Positions 39,884 to 49,753 of a DNA stretch of 64,000 nucleotides are shown piece after piece; positions within the stretch are counted from its first letter, which is position 1; every line of letters starts with the position of its first letter. The stretch spans positions 3,048,001-3,112,000 of the forward strand of contig NZ_WBOF01000001.1 in the NCBI RefSeq assembly GCF_009569385.1, written 5' to 3'. Under the pieces are notes generated by a model that was not told where the DNA came from, did no database searches, and saw only the letters and a list, made by a program, of their open reading frames with translations. This DNA is from Streptomyces kaniharaensis (GTDB lineage Bacteria; Actinomycetota; Actinomycetes; Streptomycetales; Streptomycetaceae). The position numbers were made by a program, and so were the translations under genes.

Positions 39884-42085
39884 GTGTCCCTAGCCCTGTA
39901 CCGCCGCTACCGCCCCGAGACCTTCGCGGAGGTCATCGGGCAGGAGCACGTGACCGCTCCGCTCCAGCAGGCCCTGCGCAACAACCGGGTCAACCACGCG
40001 TACCTGTTCAGTGGCCCGCGCGGCTGCGGGAAGACGACGAGTGCGCGCATCCTGGCCCGCTGCCTGAACTGTGAGCAGGGGCCGACGCCGACGCCGTGCG
40101 GGGAGTGCCAGTCCTGCCGGGATCTGGCGACGGGCGGGCCGGGGTCGATCGACGTGATCGAGATCGACGCGGCGTCCCACGGTGGTGTGGACGACGCGCG
40201 CGAGCTGCGGGAGCGGGCGTTCTTCGCGCCGGTGCACAGCCGGTACAAGATCTTCATCCTGGACGAGGCGCACATGGTGACCTCGGCCGGGTTCAACGCG
40301 CTGCTCAAGGTGGTGGAGGAGCCGCCGGAGCACCTCAAGTTCATCTTCGCGACCACCGAGCCGGAGAAGGTGATCGGGACGATCCGGTCCCGCACGCACC
40401 ACTACCCGTTCCGGCTGGTCCCGCCGGGCACGCTGCGCGACTACCTGGCGGAGGTCTGCGGCCGGGAGGGGATCCAGGTCGAGGACGCGGTGTACCCGCT
40501 GGTGGTCCGGGCCGGGGCCGGGTCGGTGCGTGACTCGATGTCGGTGATGGACCAGCTGCTGGCCGGTGCCGGCGATGACGGCGTGACGTACCAGATGGCG
40601 ACCGCGCTGCTCGGGTACACGGACTCGGCGCTGCTGGACGAGGTGGTGGACGCCTTCGCCGCGCAGGACGGCGCGACGGTGTTCCAGGTGATCGACCGGG
40701 TGGTCGAGGGCGGGCACGACCCGCGCCGGTTCGTGACGGACCTGCTGGAGCGGCTGCGTGACCTGGTGATCCTGGCCACCGTGCCGGAGGCCGGGGAGAA
40801 GGGGCTGCTGGACGCCCCGGCCGACCGGGTCGCGGTGATGCAGGCACAGGCGGACGCCTTCGGCGCGGCGGAGCTGAGCCGGGCCGCGGACATCGTCAAC
40901 ACCGGGCTGACCGAGATGCGCGGGAACGCGGCGCCGCGGCTGCAGCTGGAGCTGATCTGTGCCCGGGTGATGCTGCCGGGCGCGTACGCCGACGAGCTGT
41001 CGCTGCAGGCGCGGCTGGACAAGCTGGAGCGACGGGCGGCGGCCGGTGGCTTCGCCGCGGCCGTGGGGGCGCCCTTGGGTGCGCCGACGGGTGTGCCGCC
41101 GATGGCCGCGCCTGCCCCGGTGCCCGCGCCCGTGGCCCATCCCGCCCCGGTGGCGAATCCGGCGGCGAATCCGGCGGCGAGTCCGGTGCCGAACCCGGTG
41201 GCGGAGCCCGCCCCGGTGCAGGCTCCGGCCGCGCAGGCGGCCCCGGTCCCTGCGGCGCCCGCCGGGCCCGCGCCGGGTGCCTGGCCGATCCCGCGCAGCT
41301 TCCCGCCCGCAGGCACCGCGCCGGCGGCACAGGCCCCGGTCGCACCCTCGACCCCGCAGCCGCAGGCCGCCCAGCCCCAGGCTCAGCCTCCGGCCCCGGC
41401 TCAGGCCCCCGCGCCCGCCCCGGCCTCCGCCCCCGGCGGCCAGCCGTCGGGTGCCGCGCAGCAGGGTGCGGCGCAGGTGCGCCAGCTGTGGCCGCAGATC
41501 CTGGAGGCGGTGAAGAACCGCCGGCGCTTCACCTGGATCCTGCTCAGCCAGAACGGCCAGGTGGCAGGGTTCGACGGCAGCGTGCTCCAGGTGTCGTTCA
41601 TCAACGCGGGCGCCCGCGACAGCTTCGTCGGCAGCAACAGCGACGACGTGCTGCGCCAGGCGCTGTCGGACGCGTTGGGCGTGGACTGGCGGATCGAGTG
41701 CATCGTCGACCCGTCCGGAGGTGCAGGGGCAGGCGCCAGCGCCGGCGCGCCCGGCGGACAGAGCGCGTACGGCGGCGCCACTGGCGGCTGGGGCGCCCCG
41801 GTGCGTCCGGCCGCAGCCGCGCCCCCTGTGCAGGCCCCCGCGCCGGCGCCCGCGCCCGTCCAGCCGAAGCCCCGGCCCCAGGTGCCGCAGACCGTGCCCG
41901 CCCCCGCGCCCGTCCAGAGCCCGCCGCCGGTGGCCGCGCCCCCGGCGCAGCACGTGGCGCCCGAGGACGACATCCCGGAGGAGGACGACCCGGACCTCAA
42001 CGAGGAGGCGTTCTCCGGCCAGGAGCTGATCATCCGCGAACTGGGCGCGACCGTCCTGGAGGAGATCCACCACCGCGGCAACTGA
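39884..42085 (+). CDS. dnaX: DNA polymerase III subunit gamma/tau
   Basis: 733 residues from GTG 39884 (VSLALYRRYRPETFAEVIGQ). AAA+ clamp-loader domain with Walker A GPRGCGKTT (44-52), a zinc module using Cys63, 72, 75 and 78, DEAH (127-130) and a sensor SRTHHYPF region; domain III follows to about 375. A long Ala/Pro linker (about 385-540) and a tau C-terminal domain (WPQILEAVKNRRRFTWILL) come next, then a second Pro-rich segment and an acidic end. First gene of the dnaX-ybaB-recR block. Confidence 0.97.
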   Translation: MSLALYRRYRPETFAEVIGQEHVTAPLQQALRNNRVNHAYLFSGPRGCGKTTSARILARCLNCEQGPTPTPCGECQSCRDLATGGPGSIDVIEIDAASHGGVDDARELRERAFFAPVHSRYKIFILDEAHMVTSAGFNALLKVVEEPPEHLKFIFATTEPEKVIGTIRSRTHHYPFRLVPPGTLRDYLAEVCGREGIQVEDAVYPLVVRAGAGSVRDSMSVMDQLLAGAGDDGVTYQMATALLGYTDSALLDEVVDAFAAQDGATVFQVIDRVVEGGHDPRRFVTDLLERLRDLVILATVPEAGEKGLLDAPADRVAVMQAQADAFGAAELSRAADIVNTGLTEMRGNAAPRLQLELICARVMLPGAYADELSLQARLDKLERRAAAGGFAAAVGAPLGAPTGVPPMAAPAPVPAPVAHPAPVANPAANPAASPVPNPVAEPAPVQAPAAQAAPVPAAPAGPAPGAWPIPRSFPPAGTAPAAQAPVAPSTPQPQAAQPQAQPPAPAQAPAPAPASAPGGQPSGAAQQGAAQVRQLWPQILEAVKNRRRFTWILLSQNGQVAGFDGSVLQVSFINAGARDSFVGSNSDDVLRQALSDALGVDWRIECIVDPSGGAGAGASAGAPGGQSAYGGATGGWGAPVRPAAAAPPVQAPAPAPAPVQPKPRPQVPQTVPAPAPVQSPPPVAAPPAQHVAPEDDIPEEDDPDLNEEAFSGQELIIRELGATVLEEIHHRGN

Positions 42086-42152
42086 GCAGCACGTAGGCTC
42101 GGCCGTGACGACCGCGTCACAGCGACGACCGCACAACAGCAAGGAGTGAGCC

Positions 42153-42491
42153 GTGTTCCCCGGTGGTGGCCAGCCCAACATGCAGCAGCTGCTGAAGCAG
42201 GCGCAGAAGATGCAGCAGGACCTCGCCAAGGCGCAGCAGGAGCTGGCCGAGGCGAAGGTGAACGGTTCGGCGGGCGGCGGCCTGGTCGAGGCCACGGTGA
42301 CCGGCGCCGGCGAGCTGGTGGCGCTGACCATCGCCCCGGCCGCCGTCGACCCGGAGGACACCGAGACCCTGGCCGACCTGATCCTGGCGGCGGTGCGGGA
42401 CGCGAACCAGGCCGCGCAGAAGATGCAGGCCGAGCGCATGGGCCCGCTGACCCAGGGCATGGGCGGCGGCATCCCCGGTCTGCCGTTCTAG
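42153..42491 (+). CDS. YbaB/EbfC nucleoid-associated protein
   Basis: 112 residues from GTG 42153 (AAGGAGTGAG upstream). [20 protein letters not shown] and the beta-sheet [21 protein letters not shown] are the family hallmarks. It binds DNA as a dimer. Conserved position between dnaX and recR. Confidence 0.95.
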   Translation: MFPGGGQPNMQQLLKQAQKMQQDLAKAQQELAEAKVNGSAGGGLVEATVTGAGELVALTIAPAAVDPEDTETLADLILAAVRDANQAAQKMQAERMGPLTQGMGGGIPGLPF

Positions 42492-42530
42492 TCGGCACGT
42501 CCCGGCGGGCGGGCCCGGCGTTCACGAGCG

Positions 42531-42589
42531 GGCCGGAGCAGGTCCGAGCAGGCCTGGGCAGGCCGGAGTAGGTCTGAGCAGGTCCGAAG
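42531..42589. repeat. Degenerate 10-bp tandem repeat upstream of recR
   Basis: Six units of the form GGyCyGrGCA in a row (for example GGCCGGAGCA, GGTCCGAGCA, GGTCTGAGCA) in the ybaB-recR gap. A related AGCAGGTCTGAAG recurs at 42608-42620. Function unknown. Confidence 0.65.
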
Positions 42590-42776
42590 TTCACGCGAGC
42601 TCACCCGAGCAGGTCTGAAGTTCAGGCGACAGACCCATGTGATTTCTGTGGGAGTCGGGCGCCGGGCGGTGTGTCCGGCGCCCGATTCGTTGGATGATGG
42701 CACCGGAGCACCACCGGCCGGGAGTCACCGACCATCCGGCCGGGACACCACCGACCATCCGAGGGAAGGCGCGACG

Positions 42777-43376
42777 TTGTACGAGGGCGTGGTTCAGGAC
42801 CTGATCGACGAACTGGGCAGGCTGCCCGGCGTCGGGCCCAAGAGCGCGCAGCGGATCGCCTTCCACGTCCTGCAGGCCGATCCGACCGACGTCCGCCGCC
42901 TCGCGCACGCGCTGCTGGAGGTCAAGGAGAAGGTCCGCTTCTGCGTGGTCTGCGGCAACGTCGCGGAGGCCGAGCAGTGCCGGGTCTGCCTGGACCCGCG
43001 CCGCGACCTCGGCGTGATCTGCGTGGTGGAGGAGCCCAAGGACGTCGTCGCCATCGAGCGCACCCGCGAGTTCCGCGGCCGCTACCACGTGCTGGGCGGC
43101 GCGATCAGCCCCATCGAGGGCGTCGGCCCGGACGACCTGCGGATCCGCGAGCTGCTGTCGCGCCTCGCGGACGGCACGGTCACCGAGCTGATCCTGGCCA
43201 CCGACCCCAACCTGGAGGGGGAGGCGACCGCCACCTATCTGGCCCGGCTGTGCAAGCCGATGGGCCTGAAGGTGACCCGCCTGGCGAGCGGTCTGCCCGT
43301 CGGCGGGGATCTGGAGTACGCGGACGAGGTCACCCTCGGCCGCGCCTTCGAAGGGAGACGACTGCTCGATGTCTGA
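42777..43376 (+). CDS. recR: Recombination mediator protein RecR
   Basis: 199 residues from TTG 42777 (GGGAAGG upstream), the standard RecR length. HhH motif [16 protein letters not shown]; Cys4 zinc finger [17 protein letters not shown]; Toprim domain [15 protein letters not shown] ... [17 protein letters not shown]. Acts with RecO/RecF in loading RecA at gaps. Overlaps the next gene by 8 nt. Confidence 0.97.
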   Translation: MYEGVVQDLIDELGRLPGVGPKSAQRIAFHVLQADPTDVRRLAHALLEVKEKVRFCVVCGNVAEAEQCRVCLDPRRDLGVICVVEEPKDVVAIERTREFRGRYHVLGGAISPIEGVGPDDLRIRELLSRLADGTVTELILATDPNLEGEATATYLARLCKPMGLKVTRLASGLPVGGDLEYADEVTLGRAFEGRRLLDV

Positions 43377-44109
43377 CCGGACGATCAACCAGCAGCCCCA
43401 CACGCCCCACCAGCCGTCCCACGGCCAGCCGCACGGCCGACCGCACGGCGGGCTCGACGGGGAACACACCCCGCACAGCCACGCGCACGGCTCGGAGCCG
43501 GACGACTTCGCCGTGCAGATCGCCGACTCGGTGGAGAGCTTCGTCCTCGCCGTCACCGAGGTCGCCAAGGGCGACGAGCCGGGCAGCGCCGTCTCCCTGC
43601 TCCTCCTGGAGGTCTCGCAGCTGCTGCTGGCCGGCGGCCGGCTCGGCGCGATCGAGGACGTCGTCCCGGACGACCGCTTCGAGCCCGACGCCGGTCCGGA
43701 GCCGGACGGCGAGCAGCTGCGCGAGCGGCTGGCCGCGCTGCTCGCGCCGATCGACGTCTACCACGAGGTCTTCGACCCGTACGGCCCGCCGGAGAAGCCG
43801 AACGCCTTCCGGATCTCGGACGACCTGGCCGGTGTGGTCGGCGAGCTCCAGCACGGGCTGACCCACTACCGCGAGGGCCGGGTCAGCGAGGCGCTGTGGT
43901 GGTGGCAGTTCTCGTACCTCTCCAACTGGGGCACGACCTGCTCGGCGGTGCTGCGGGCGCTGCAGTCGCTGATCGCCCACGTCCGGCTGGACAGCCCGCT
44001 CGGTGCGGTGCCGGACGGCGCCGACACCGACGACGACGGGCTCACCGACGAGCAGCTGGAGCAGCAGGCCGGGGACCTGATGGCGGCCGAGCTGGGCCTC
44101 AAGCGGTAG
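43369..44109 (+). CDS. DUF5063-family protein
   Basis: 246 residues. The N-terminal 45 residues are a His/Pro-rich low-complexity tail ([18 protein letters not shown]). The rest is helical with [20 protein letters not shown] and [21 protein letters not shown], the signature of the DUF5063 family conserved downstream of recR in actinobacteria. Role unknown; translation is probably coupled to recR by the 8-nt overlap. Confidence 0.85.
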   Translation: MSDRTINQQPHTPHQPSHGQPHGRPHGGLDGEHTPHSHAHGSEPDDFAVQIADSVESFVLAVTEVAKGDEPGSAVSLLLLEVSQLLLAGGRLGAIEDVVPDDRFEPDAGPEPDGEQLRERLAALLAPIDVYHEVFDPYGPPEKPNAFRISDDLAGVVGELQHGLTHYREGRVSEALWWWQFSYLSNWGTTCSAVLRALQSLIAHVRLDSPLGAVPDGADTDDDGLTDEQLEQQAGDLMAAELGLKR

Positions 44110-44445
44110 GACGGGCGGCCCGGCCCCCCGGAGAAAGGCCCGCGGATCGTGCCGGGAGCGTTCCGGCGGACTGTGACGAATGCCTCAGCGATCCGCCCGG
44201 AAAGGAAATCCGGCCCGGTCCCCGCCCGTTCGGGCGTCGATTCTTCGGGTCCGTACCGGATACCCCGCAGACCTGCCGGTGCCGCCCCCGAACCGCCGAT
44301 CACCTGCTGAAACAGCCGTCTCATCATATGGAGGGCGCCGGTCGGGGCACCCCTGCTCGGTAGACTGGCGCGGACCGCAGAACCCCCTCCCCGGGGGTGC
44401 GGGGGCCCATCCGCCCCCGGAAACGACACAAGTCGAGGAGCGCAC
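44110..44445. other. 336-bp intergenic region upstream of aspartate kinase
   Basis: No gene is supported. A TAGACT box at 44361-44366 could be the -10 of the ask-asd promoter, without a clear -35. GAGGAGCGCAC precedes the GTG start of ask. Confidence 0.45.
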
Positions 44446-45726
44446 GTGGGCCTTGTCGTGCAGAAGTACGGCGGCTCATCCGTTGCGGATGCCGAGGGCA
44501 TCAAGCGCGTGGCCCGCCGCATCGTTGACGCCAAGAAGGCCGGCCATGAGGTCGTCGTCGTGGTGTCCGCGATGGGCGACACGACGGACGAGCTCATCGA
44601 ACTCGCGGAGCAGGTGTCACCTCTCCCCGCCGGCCGCGAGTTCGACATGCTGCTGACCGCTGGAGAGCGCATCTCCATGGCCCTGCTGGCCATGGCGATC
44701 AAATCCCTGGGGCACGAGGCCCAGTCCTTCACGGGCAGCCAGGCCGGTGTCATCACGGACTCCGTCCACAACAAGGCGCGCATCATCGACGTGACGCCGG
44801 GTCGCATCCGCACCGCCCTCGACGAGGGCAACATCGCGATCGTGGCCGGCTTCCAGGGCGTCTCGCAGTCCAGCAAGGACATCACCACGCTGGGCCGGGG
44901 CGGTTCCGACACCACGGCCGTCGCCCTCGCCGCGGCCCTCAAGGCCGAGGTCTGCGAGATCTACACCGACGTGGACGGCGTGTTCACCGCCGACCCGCGC
45001 GTGGTGAAGAAGGCCCGCAAGATCGACTGGATCGCGTACGAGGACATGCTGGAGCTGGCATCCTCCGGTTCCAAGGTGCTGCTCGACCGCTGTGTGGAGT
45101 ACGCCCGCCGCTACAACATCCCGATTCACGTACGCTCGTCCTTCTCGGGGCTCCCCGGGACGATCGTCAGCAACGACAACCCGAACCAGCCCGAAGGGGG
45201 CGAGATGGAGCAGGCCATCATCTCCGGAGTCGCCCACGACACCTCGGAGGCCAAGGTCACGGTCGTCGGCGTGCCCGACAAGCCGGGCGAGGCGGCCCGG
45301 ATCTTCCGCGCCATCGCCGACGCCGAGGTCAACATCGACATGGTGGTGCAGAACGTCTCCGCCGCGTCGACCGGACTGACCGACATCTCCTTCACCCTGC
45401 CCAAGACCGAGGGCCAGAAGGCCATCGACGCGCTCGGCCGGGTCAAGGAGGGCATCGGCTTCGAGTCGCTGCGCTACGACGACGCGATCGGCAAGATCTC
45501 CCTGGTCGGCGCAGGCATGCGCTCCAACCCGGGCGTCACCGCCACCTTCTTCGAGGCGCTGTCCGCCGCGGGTGTCAACATCGAGCTGATCTCCACCTCG
45601 GAGATCCGCATCTCGGTCGTCACCCGCGCCGAGGACGTGCCGGAGGCCGTCCGCGCCGTGCACACCGCCTTCGGACTGGACAGCGAATCCGACGAGGCCG
45701 TCGTCTACGGCGGCACCGGGCGATGA
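44446..45726 (+). CDS. ask: Aspartate kinase
   Basis: 426 residues from GTG (GAGGAG upstream). [13 protein letters not shown] at the N-terminus, [18 protein letters not shown] and [14 protein letters not shown] for the kinase domain; then two ACT domains (about 265-420; [17 protein letters not shown] and [21 protein letters not shown]). First step of lysine/threonine/methionine and diaminopimelate synthesis, with ACT-mediated feedback. An internal beta-subunit start, common in this family, is not annotated. ATGA overlap with the next gene. Confidence 0.96.
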   Translation: MGLVVQKYGGSSVADAEGIKRVARRIVDAKKAGHEVVVVVSAMGDTTDELIELAEQVSPLPAGREFDMLLTAGERISMALLAMAIKSLGHEAQSFTGSQAGVITDSVHNKARIIDVTPGRIRTALDEGNIAIVAGFQGVSQSSKDITTLGRGGSDTTAVALAAALKAEVCEIYTDVDGVFTADPRVVKKARKIDWIAYEDMLELASSGSKVLLDRCVEYARRYNIPIHVRSSFSGLPGTIVSNDNPNQPEGGEMEQAIISGVAHDTSEAKVTVVGVPDKPGEAARIFRAIADAEVNIDMVVQNVSAASTGLTDISFTLPKTEGQKAIDALGRVKEGIGFESLRYDDAIGKISLVGAGMRSNPGVTATFFEALSAAGVNIELISTSEIRISVVTRAEDVPEAVRAVHTAFGLDSESDEAVVYGGTGR

Positions 45727-46778
45727 CCCGGCGGCCGAACCTCGCCGTCGTCGGCGCCACCGGCGCGGTCGGCGAGGTGCTGCTCGGCCTGCTCTCGCTC
45801 CGCCAGGACGTCTGGGGCGAGATCCGTCTCGTCGCGTCCCCGCGCTCGGCCGGCCGCAAGCCGGTCGTCCGCGGGGAGCCCGTCGAGGTCGTCCCGCTGA
45901 CGGAGGCGGCCTTCGACGGGATCGACGTGGCGGTGTTCGCCGTGCCCGACGTGGTCTCCGCCCAGTGGGCGCCGGTCGCGGCGGCCAGGGGCGTCGTGGT
46001 CGTCGACGACTCCGCCGCGTTCCGCACCGCCGAGGACGTCCCGCTGGTCGTCCCCGAGGTGAACGCCGCCGCGCTGCGGATCCGTCCGCGCGGCATCGTC
46101 GCCAGCCCCGCCAGCACCACCCTCGCGATGATCGCCGCGGTCGGCGCGCTGCACGCCGAGTACGGGCTCGTCGAACTCGTCGTCGCCTCCTACCAGGCCG
46201 CCTCCGGCGAGGGCCGGCTCGGCGAGGCCGCCCTGCGGGAGCAGACCGCGCTCGTCGGCGGCGTCGAGATCGGCCGGCAGACCGGCGACCTGCGAGCGGT
46301 GATCGCCGACCACGGGCCGTTCGCCGCCCCGCTCGCGCTCAACGCGGTGCCCTGGACGGGCACCCTGGCGGACGGCGGCTGGTCCTCCGAGGAACTCGGC
46401 ATCCGCGACGAGTCGCGCAAGATCCTCAGCCTGCCCGCCCTGAAGGTCTCCGCCACCTGCGTGCGCATCCCGGTCGTCCGCACCCACGCACTGGCCGTGC
46501 ACGCGGTGTTCGAACGCGAGGTCACCCAGGAGCACGCGCAGGAGATCCTCGGCGACGCGCCCGGCGTCGTCGTCTACGACAACCCGGAAGCCGGCGAGTT
46601 CCCCACCCCGAACGACGTGGTCGGGACGGACCCGGTCTGGGTCGGACGGGTGCGCCGCGCGCTCGACGAGCCGGCCGCGCTGGACCTCTTCCTCTGCGGC
46701 GACAACCTGCGCAAGGGAGCCGCGCTCAACCTGCTCCAGATCGCCGAGCTCGTCGCCGGCGAACCGCGGCCTGCGTAG
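45723..46778 (+). CDS. asd: Aspartate-semialdehyde dehydrogenase homologue lacking the catalytic Cys
   Basis: 351 residues, ATGA-coupled to aspartate kinase. Rossmann [14 protein letters not shown]; substrate motif [13 protein letters not shown]; active-site His in [12 protein letters not shown]. The nucleophile loop, normally NPNCTT, reads SPASTT (128-133), so Cys131 is Ser and the adjacent Asn is Ala. The enzyme would normally form a thioester with aspartyl phosphate. Here it is likely inactive or repurposed, and another Asd would be needed elsewhere in the genome (inference). Confidence 0.85.
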   Translation: MTRRPNLAVVGATGAVGEVLLGLLSLRQDVWGEIRLVASPRSAGRKPVVRGEPVEVVPLTEAAFDGIDVAVFAVPDVVSAQWAPVAAARGVVVVDDSAAFRTAEDVPLVVPEVNAAALRIRPRGIVASPASTTLAMIAAVGALHAEYGLVELVVASYQAASGEGRLGEAALREQTALVGGVEIGRQTGDLRAVIADHGPFAAPLALNAVPWTGTLADGGWSSEELGIRDESRKILSLPALKVSATCVRIPVVRTHALAVHAVFEREVTQEHAQEILGDAPGVVVYDNPEAGEFPTPNDVVGTDPVWVGRVRRALDEPAALDLFLCGDNLRKGAALNLLQIAELVAGEPRPA

Positions 46779-47013
46779 GGTCCGTACGTCCTTCTCCTCA
46801 CAATCTGTCCGGAAACCCTCTCGAATTCCGTGGAGGCCACTTCCGCCGATGCGGAAGAATGTCCCCCGGGCTGGGCAACCATGACAGGGGATCGAGTGTC
46901 CAACGGGCGTGGCGAACGTGATGGTGGGGGCAGGGGCGGGCATCTCGGCGGCGGCCGCGGTGACGTTCCCGCCGCGCGCCCAGTGGCCTGCGAGTAGGCC
47001 GGAAGAAAACCAG

Positions 47014-47559
47014 ATGACCGCGGTCGCACCCGGTGCGGCGGACTCCGGGACGGGTACCGACGCGGGTACCAGCGAGGACCAGCTCACCGAGACCTACCAG
47101 GCCCACTACCGCTCACTGCTGCGGCTCGCCGCGCTGCTCCTGGACGACCTCTCGACCTGTGAGGACGTCGTGCAGGAGGCGTTCATCCGCGTGCACTCGG
47201 CCCGGCGGCGGGTCCGCGAACCCGAGAAGACCCTGGCCTACCTGCGGCAGACGGTCGTGAACCTGTCCCGCTCCACGCTCCGCCGCCGGATCCTCGGCCT
47301 GCGACTGCTGCCCAAGCCGATGCCTGACATGGCCAGTGCAGAAGAAGGCGCCTACGATGCGCTGGAGCGCGACCAGTTGAAAGCCGCGCTCCGTGGTCTG
47401 CAACGCCGTCAGCGGGAGGTTCTGGTGCTGCGCTACTTCGTGGACATGACGGAGGCGCAGGTCGCCGAGACCCTGGGCATCTCGCTCGGATCGGTGAAGG
47501 CGTACGGCTCGCGCGGACTGGCCGCCCTCCGCACCCAGATGGAGGCCGGACATGGCTGA
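47014..47559 (+). CDS. SigE-family ECF RNA polymerase sigma factor
   Basis: 181 residues from ATG 47014 (GGAAG at 8 nt); the frame is open to 46909. Region 2: YRSLLRLAALLLDDLSTCEDVVQEAFIRVHSARRRV. Region 4: LRGLQRRQREVLVLRYFVDMTEAQVAETLGISLGSVKAYGSRGLAAL. This spacing fits the SigE-like group common in streptomycetes. It overlaps by 8 nt a gene for a single-pass membrane protein, its probable regulator. Confidence 0.88.
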   Translation: MTAVAPGAADSGTGTDAGTSEDQLTETYQAHYRSLLRLAALLLDDLSTCEDVVQEAFIRVHSARRRVREPEKTLAYLRQTVVNLSRSTLRRRILGLRLLPKPMPDMASAEEGAYDALERDQLKAALRGLQRRQREVLVLRYFVDMTEAQVAETLGISLGSVKAYGSRGLAALRTQMEAGHG

Positions 47560-48814
47560 CGGCGCGGGCAAGTGCAATGCGGGCCGCGGGACGGAGGACG
47601 GCCGCTCCGCCCGTGCCGACCTCACGGCTGATCTCACAGCCGATCTCGCCGCCGACCTCACGGCCGACCTCGCCGTGGGCCTCACCGCCGACGAACTGAC
47701 CCTCCGTGACCTGATGCACCGTTCGGTCGCCGAGATCCAGCCCGACCCCGGCGGCCTGCCCCGCATCCGCACCGCCGTACCCCGCCGCCGGGCCGCCCGC
47801 CGCGGCGCCTGGACCGGTGCCGCCGCCCTGGCCGTCGCCGTCGCCATCGCGCTGCCCGCCCTGCACACCGGCGACCGCCTCGGCCTCTCCGGCGGCCCCG
47901 GCTCGCCCCACGCCAACGACCCCGCCGCCACCTCCCCGACCGGCACCGTGCCCGACGGCTCCACCGCCGTCGGCGTCTCCCCGCACCCCGATCCGGGCGG
48001 CCCCGGCGGCACCGGGCAGCCCTCCGGCACCGCCGGCGCCTCGCCCAGCGCCACCGCCGGCAGCGTCCAGGTCGTCGGCGGAGCCACCACAGCCGCCGCG
48101 GCCTCCAGCAGCGGCGACGACCTGATCGTCCCGCTCTGCACCCGTGGCGACCTCGGGCAGGGCGGCGCGCACGTCGGGCCGGCCGACGCCGGCGGCAGGA
48201 TCTACGGGTGGTTCGCCGTGACCAACGTGTCCGGCCGCAGCTGCCGGCTCGGCGGGCCCGGCGCGGTCGCCGTCACGGCGGTCACCGGCACCGACCGCAG
48301 CCGGATCCGGGTCACCGACCACACAGCCGGCGACCCGGCCACCGGGCTGCCCGTCGCCGACACCGACCCGCCCGTGCTCGCCCCGCAGGGCGGCTACCGG
48401 GTGCCGTTCGCCTGGATCCCCGACCCGGTCTGCCCGGCCACCGGCCCCGGCACCGCCACCGCCGCCCCCACCGGCCAGAGCCTCGCCAATCCGGCCGCGT
48501 TCACTACCGACGCCCCCGCCGCCACCGGCGCCCCCGCCACCGGCGCCGCCGCGGCACCCACCTCCAACGCGCAGCCCAGCGCCTCACCCACCGCCGGGCC
48601 CACCAGCGCGCCCAGCCCCACCGCCACCCCGACCCAGAACCCCACCACCCCCACCCCGCCCAGCGCCACCATCGCCCACACCCCGGCGCCGGGCAGCCCG
48701 ACGGCCGCGACGGCGGTGCTGCCGGGCGCGTGTGCGGGGACGGTGTACCGCGGTGGCGTGCAGGCGTCGGGTGGTCCGGCCCAGCAGGCGTCGGGGACGC
48801 CGTCGGCGGGGTAG
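47552..48814 (+). CDS. Single-pass membrane protein coupled to the ECF sigma factor (putative anti-sigma/DUF4232-like)
   Basis: 420 residues. A cytoplasmic N-terminus contains five copies of a 12-bp repeat (47615-47674) coding alternating Ala-Asp-Leu units. One transmembrane helix follows at about 88-106 (TGAAALAVAVAIALPALH). The external domain (about 190-300) has DLIVPLCTRGDLGQGG and YGWFAVTNVSGRSCRLGGPGAV, like DUF4232 lipoprotein domains. A Pro/Thr/Ala-rich tail ends it. It may sequester the sigma factor. No zinc-binding anti-sigma motif is visible. Confidence 0.65.
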   Translation: MADGAGKCNAGRGTEDGRSARADLTADLTADLAADLTADLAVGLTADELTLRDLMHRSVAEIQPDPGGLPRIRTAVPRRRAARRGAWTGAAALAVAVAIALPALHTGDRLGLSGGPGSPHANDPAATSPTGTVPDGSTAVGVSPHPDPGGPGGTGQPSGTAGASPSATAGSVQVVGGATTAAAASSSGDDLIVPLCTRGDLGQGGAHVGPADAGGRIYGWFAVTNVSGRSCRLGGPGAVAVTAVTGTDRSRIRVTDHTAGDPATGLPVADTDPPVLAPQGGYRVPFAWIPDPVCPATGPGTATAAPTGQSLANPAAFTTDAPAATGAPATGAAAAPTSNAQPSASPTAGPTSAPSPTATPTQNPTTPTPPSATIAHTPAPGSPTAATAVLPGACAGTVYRGGVQASGGPAQQASGTPSAG

Positions 48815-48913
48815 TCGGGCGGGCGGCTGCCGTTCGTACGTCGGCTGCCGGGCAGCCCCGACGGCAGGGCGCCGGGCCCCCTGTGGTCGGGAGTGGTGTG
48901 AGGAGTGGTTACC

Positions 48914-49714
48914 GTGGGGGGTGTGTACCGGTTCCTCCTCACTCCGCGCTGGCTGAGCGGCACCGCGCTGGCCGTGGTGGCCGTGGCGGTGTGTCTCTGG
49001 CTGGGCTCCTGGCAGCTCGGCCGGTTCGAGGACCGGGTCTCCTCGCACCGGGGGACCGGTAAGGCGGTCACCGACACGAGCGAGCCCAGGCCGATCGACG
49101 CCCTGCTCACCCCGGCCAGCCCGCAGGTGACCACCGACACCGTCGGCAAGCCCGTCACCGTCACCGGCAGCTACGACCGGGAGCACCAACTCCTCGTCCC
49201 CAACCGCACGGTGGACGGCAGGCAGGGCTACTTCGTCCTCACCCCGCTCCGCACCGCCGACGGCCACGCCGTCGCGGTGGTGCGCGGCTGGGCGCCCGGC
49301 ACGCCCGCAGAGGGCGCCTCCGCCGCGGCCGCGCCGCCCGGCGGGGAGGTGACCGTCACCGGCCGGCTGCAGGCAGGGGAGACCGCCGGCAGCAACGGTG
49401 CCGTGGCGGGCGGTCTCCCGGCCGGCCAGCTCGGCACGATCAACCGGGCGGCCCTGCTCAACGTGCTGTCGTACGACGGCTGGTACGACGGCTGGATCGC
49501 CACCGACGCGGTGCCGCCCGGGCTCAGCCCGGTGCCGACGGTCGAGCCGCAGGGCGGTGACGGGCTCTCGCTGCGCGCGTTCCAGAACCTGGGCTACACG
49601 CTGGAGTGGTTCGTCTTCGCGGGGTTCGTGGTGTTCATGTGGTTCCGCCTGGTCCGCCGCGAGGCGGAGGCCGAGCAGGACCGGGCCCTCGGACTGGACC
49701 CGGTCCTCGACTGA
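48914..49714 (+). CDS. SURF1-family protein (cytochrome oxidase assembly)
   Basis: 266 residues from GTG 48914 (AGGAG at 8 nt). N-terminal membrane helix ALAVVAVAVCLWLGSWQLGRF, a central periplasmic beta-domain (VTVTGSYDREHQLLVPNRTVDGRQGYFVLTPL, VAVVRGWAPG) and a C-terminal helix LEWFVFAGFVVFMWFRLV. This is the SURF1/Shy1 topology; the proteins assist haem insertion in aa3 oxidases. Confidence 0.9.
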   Translation: MGGVYRFLLTPRWLSGTALAVVAVAVCLWLGSWQLGRFEDRVSSHRGTGKAVTDTSEPRPIDALLTPASPQVTTDTVGKPVTVTGSYDREHQLLVPNRTVDGRQGYFVLTPLRTADGHAVAVVRGWAPGTPAEGASAAAAPPGGEVTVTGRLQAGETAGSNGAVAGGLPAGQLGTINRAALLNVLSYDGWYDGWIATDAVPPGLSPVPTVEPQGGDGLSLRAFQNLGYTLEWFVFAGFVVFMWFRLVRREAEAEQDRALGLDPVLD

Positions 49715-49753
49715 CGGCCCTCAGCCGGCCTCCAGCGACTGACGGCCCTCAGC
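49708..49753. repeat. 18-bp direct repeat spanning two stop codons
   Basis: CGACTGACGGCCCTCAGC occurs at 49708-49725, containing the SURF1 stop, and at 49736-49753, containing the complement of the lipoprotein stop. 10 nt separate the copies. Confidence 0.8.

Noticed and set aside
39890..42472. 860-aa minus-strand open frame opposite dnaX
   Set aside because: It is the antisense of dnaX, with Arg/His-rich composition and no domain, as expected from GC-rich codon bias.
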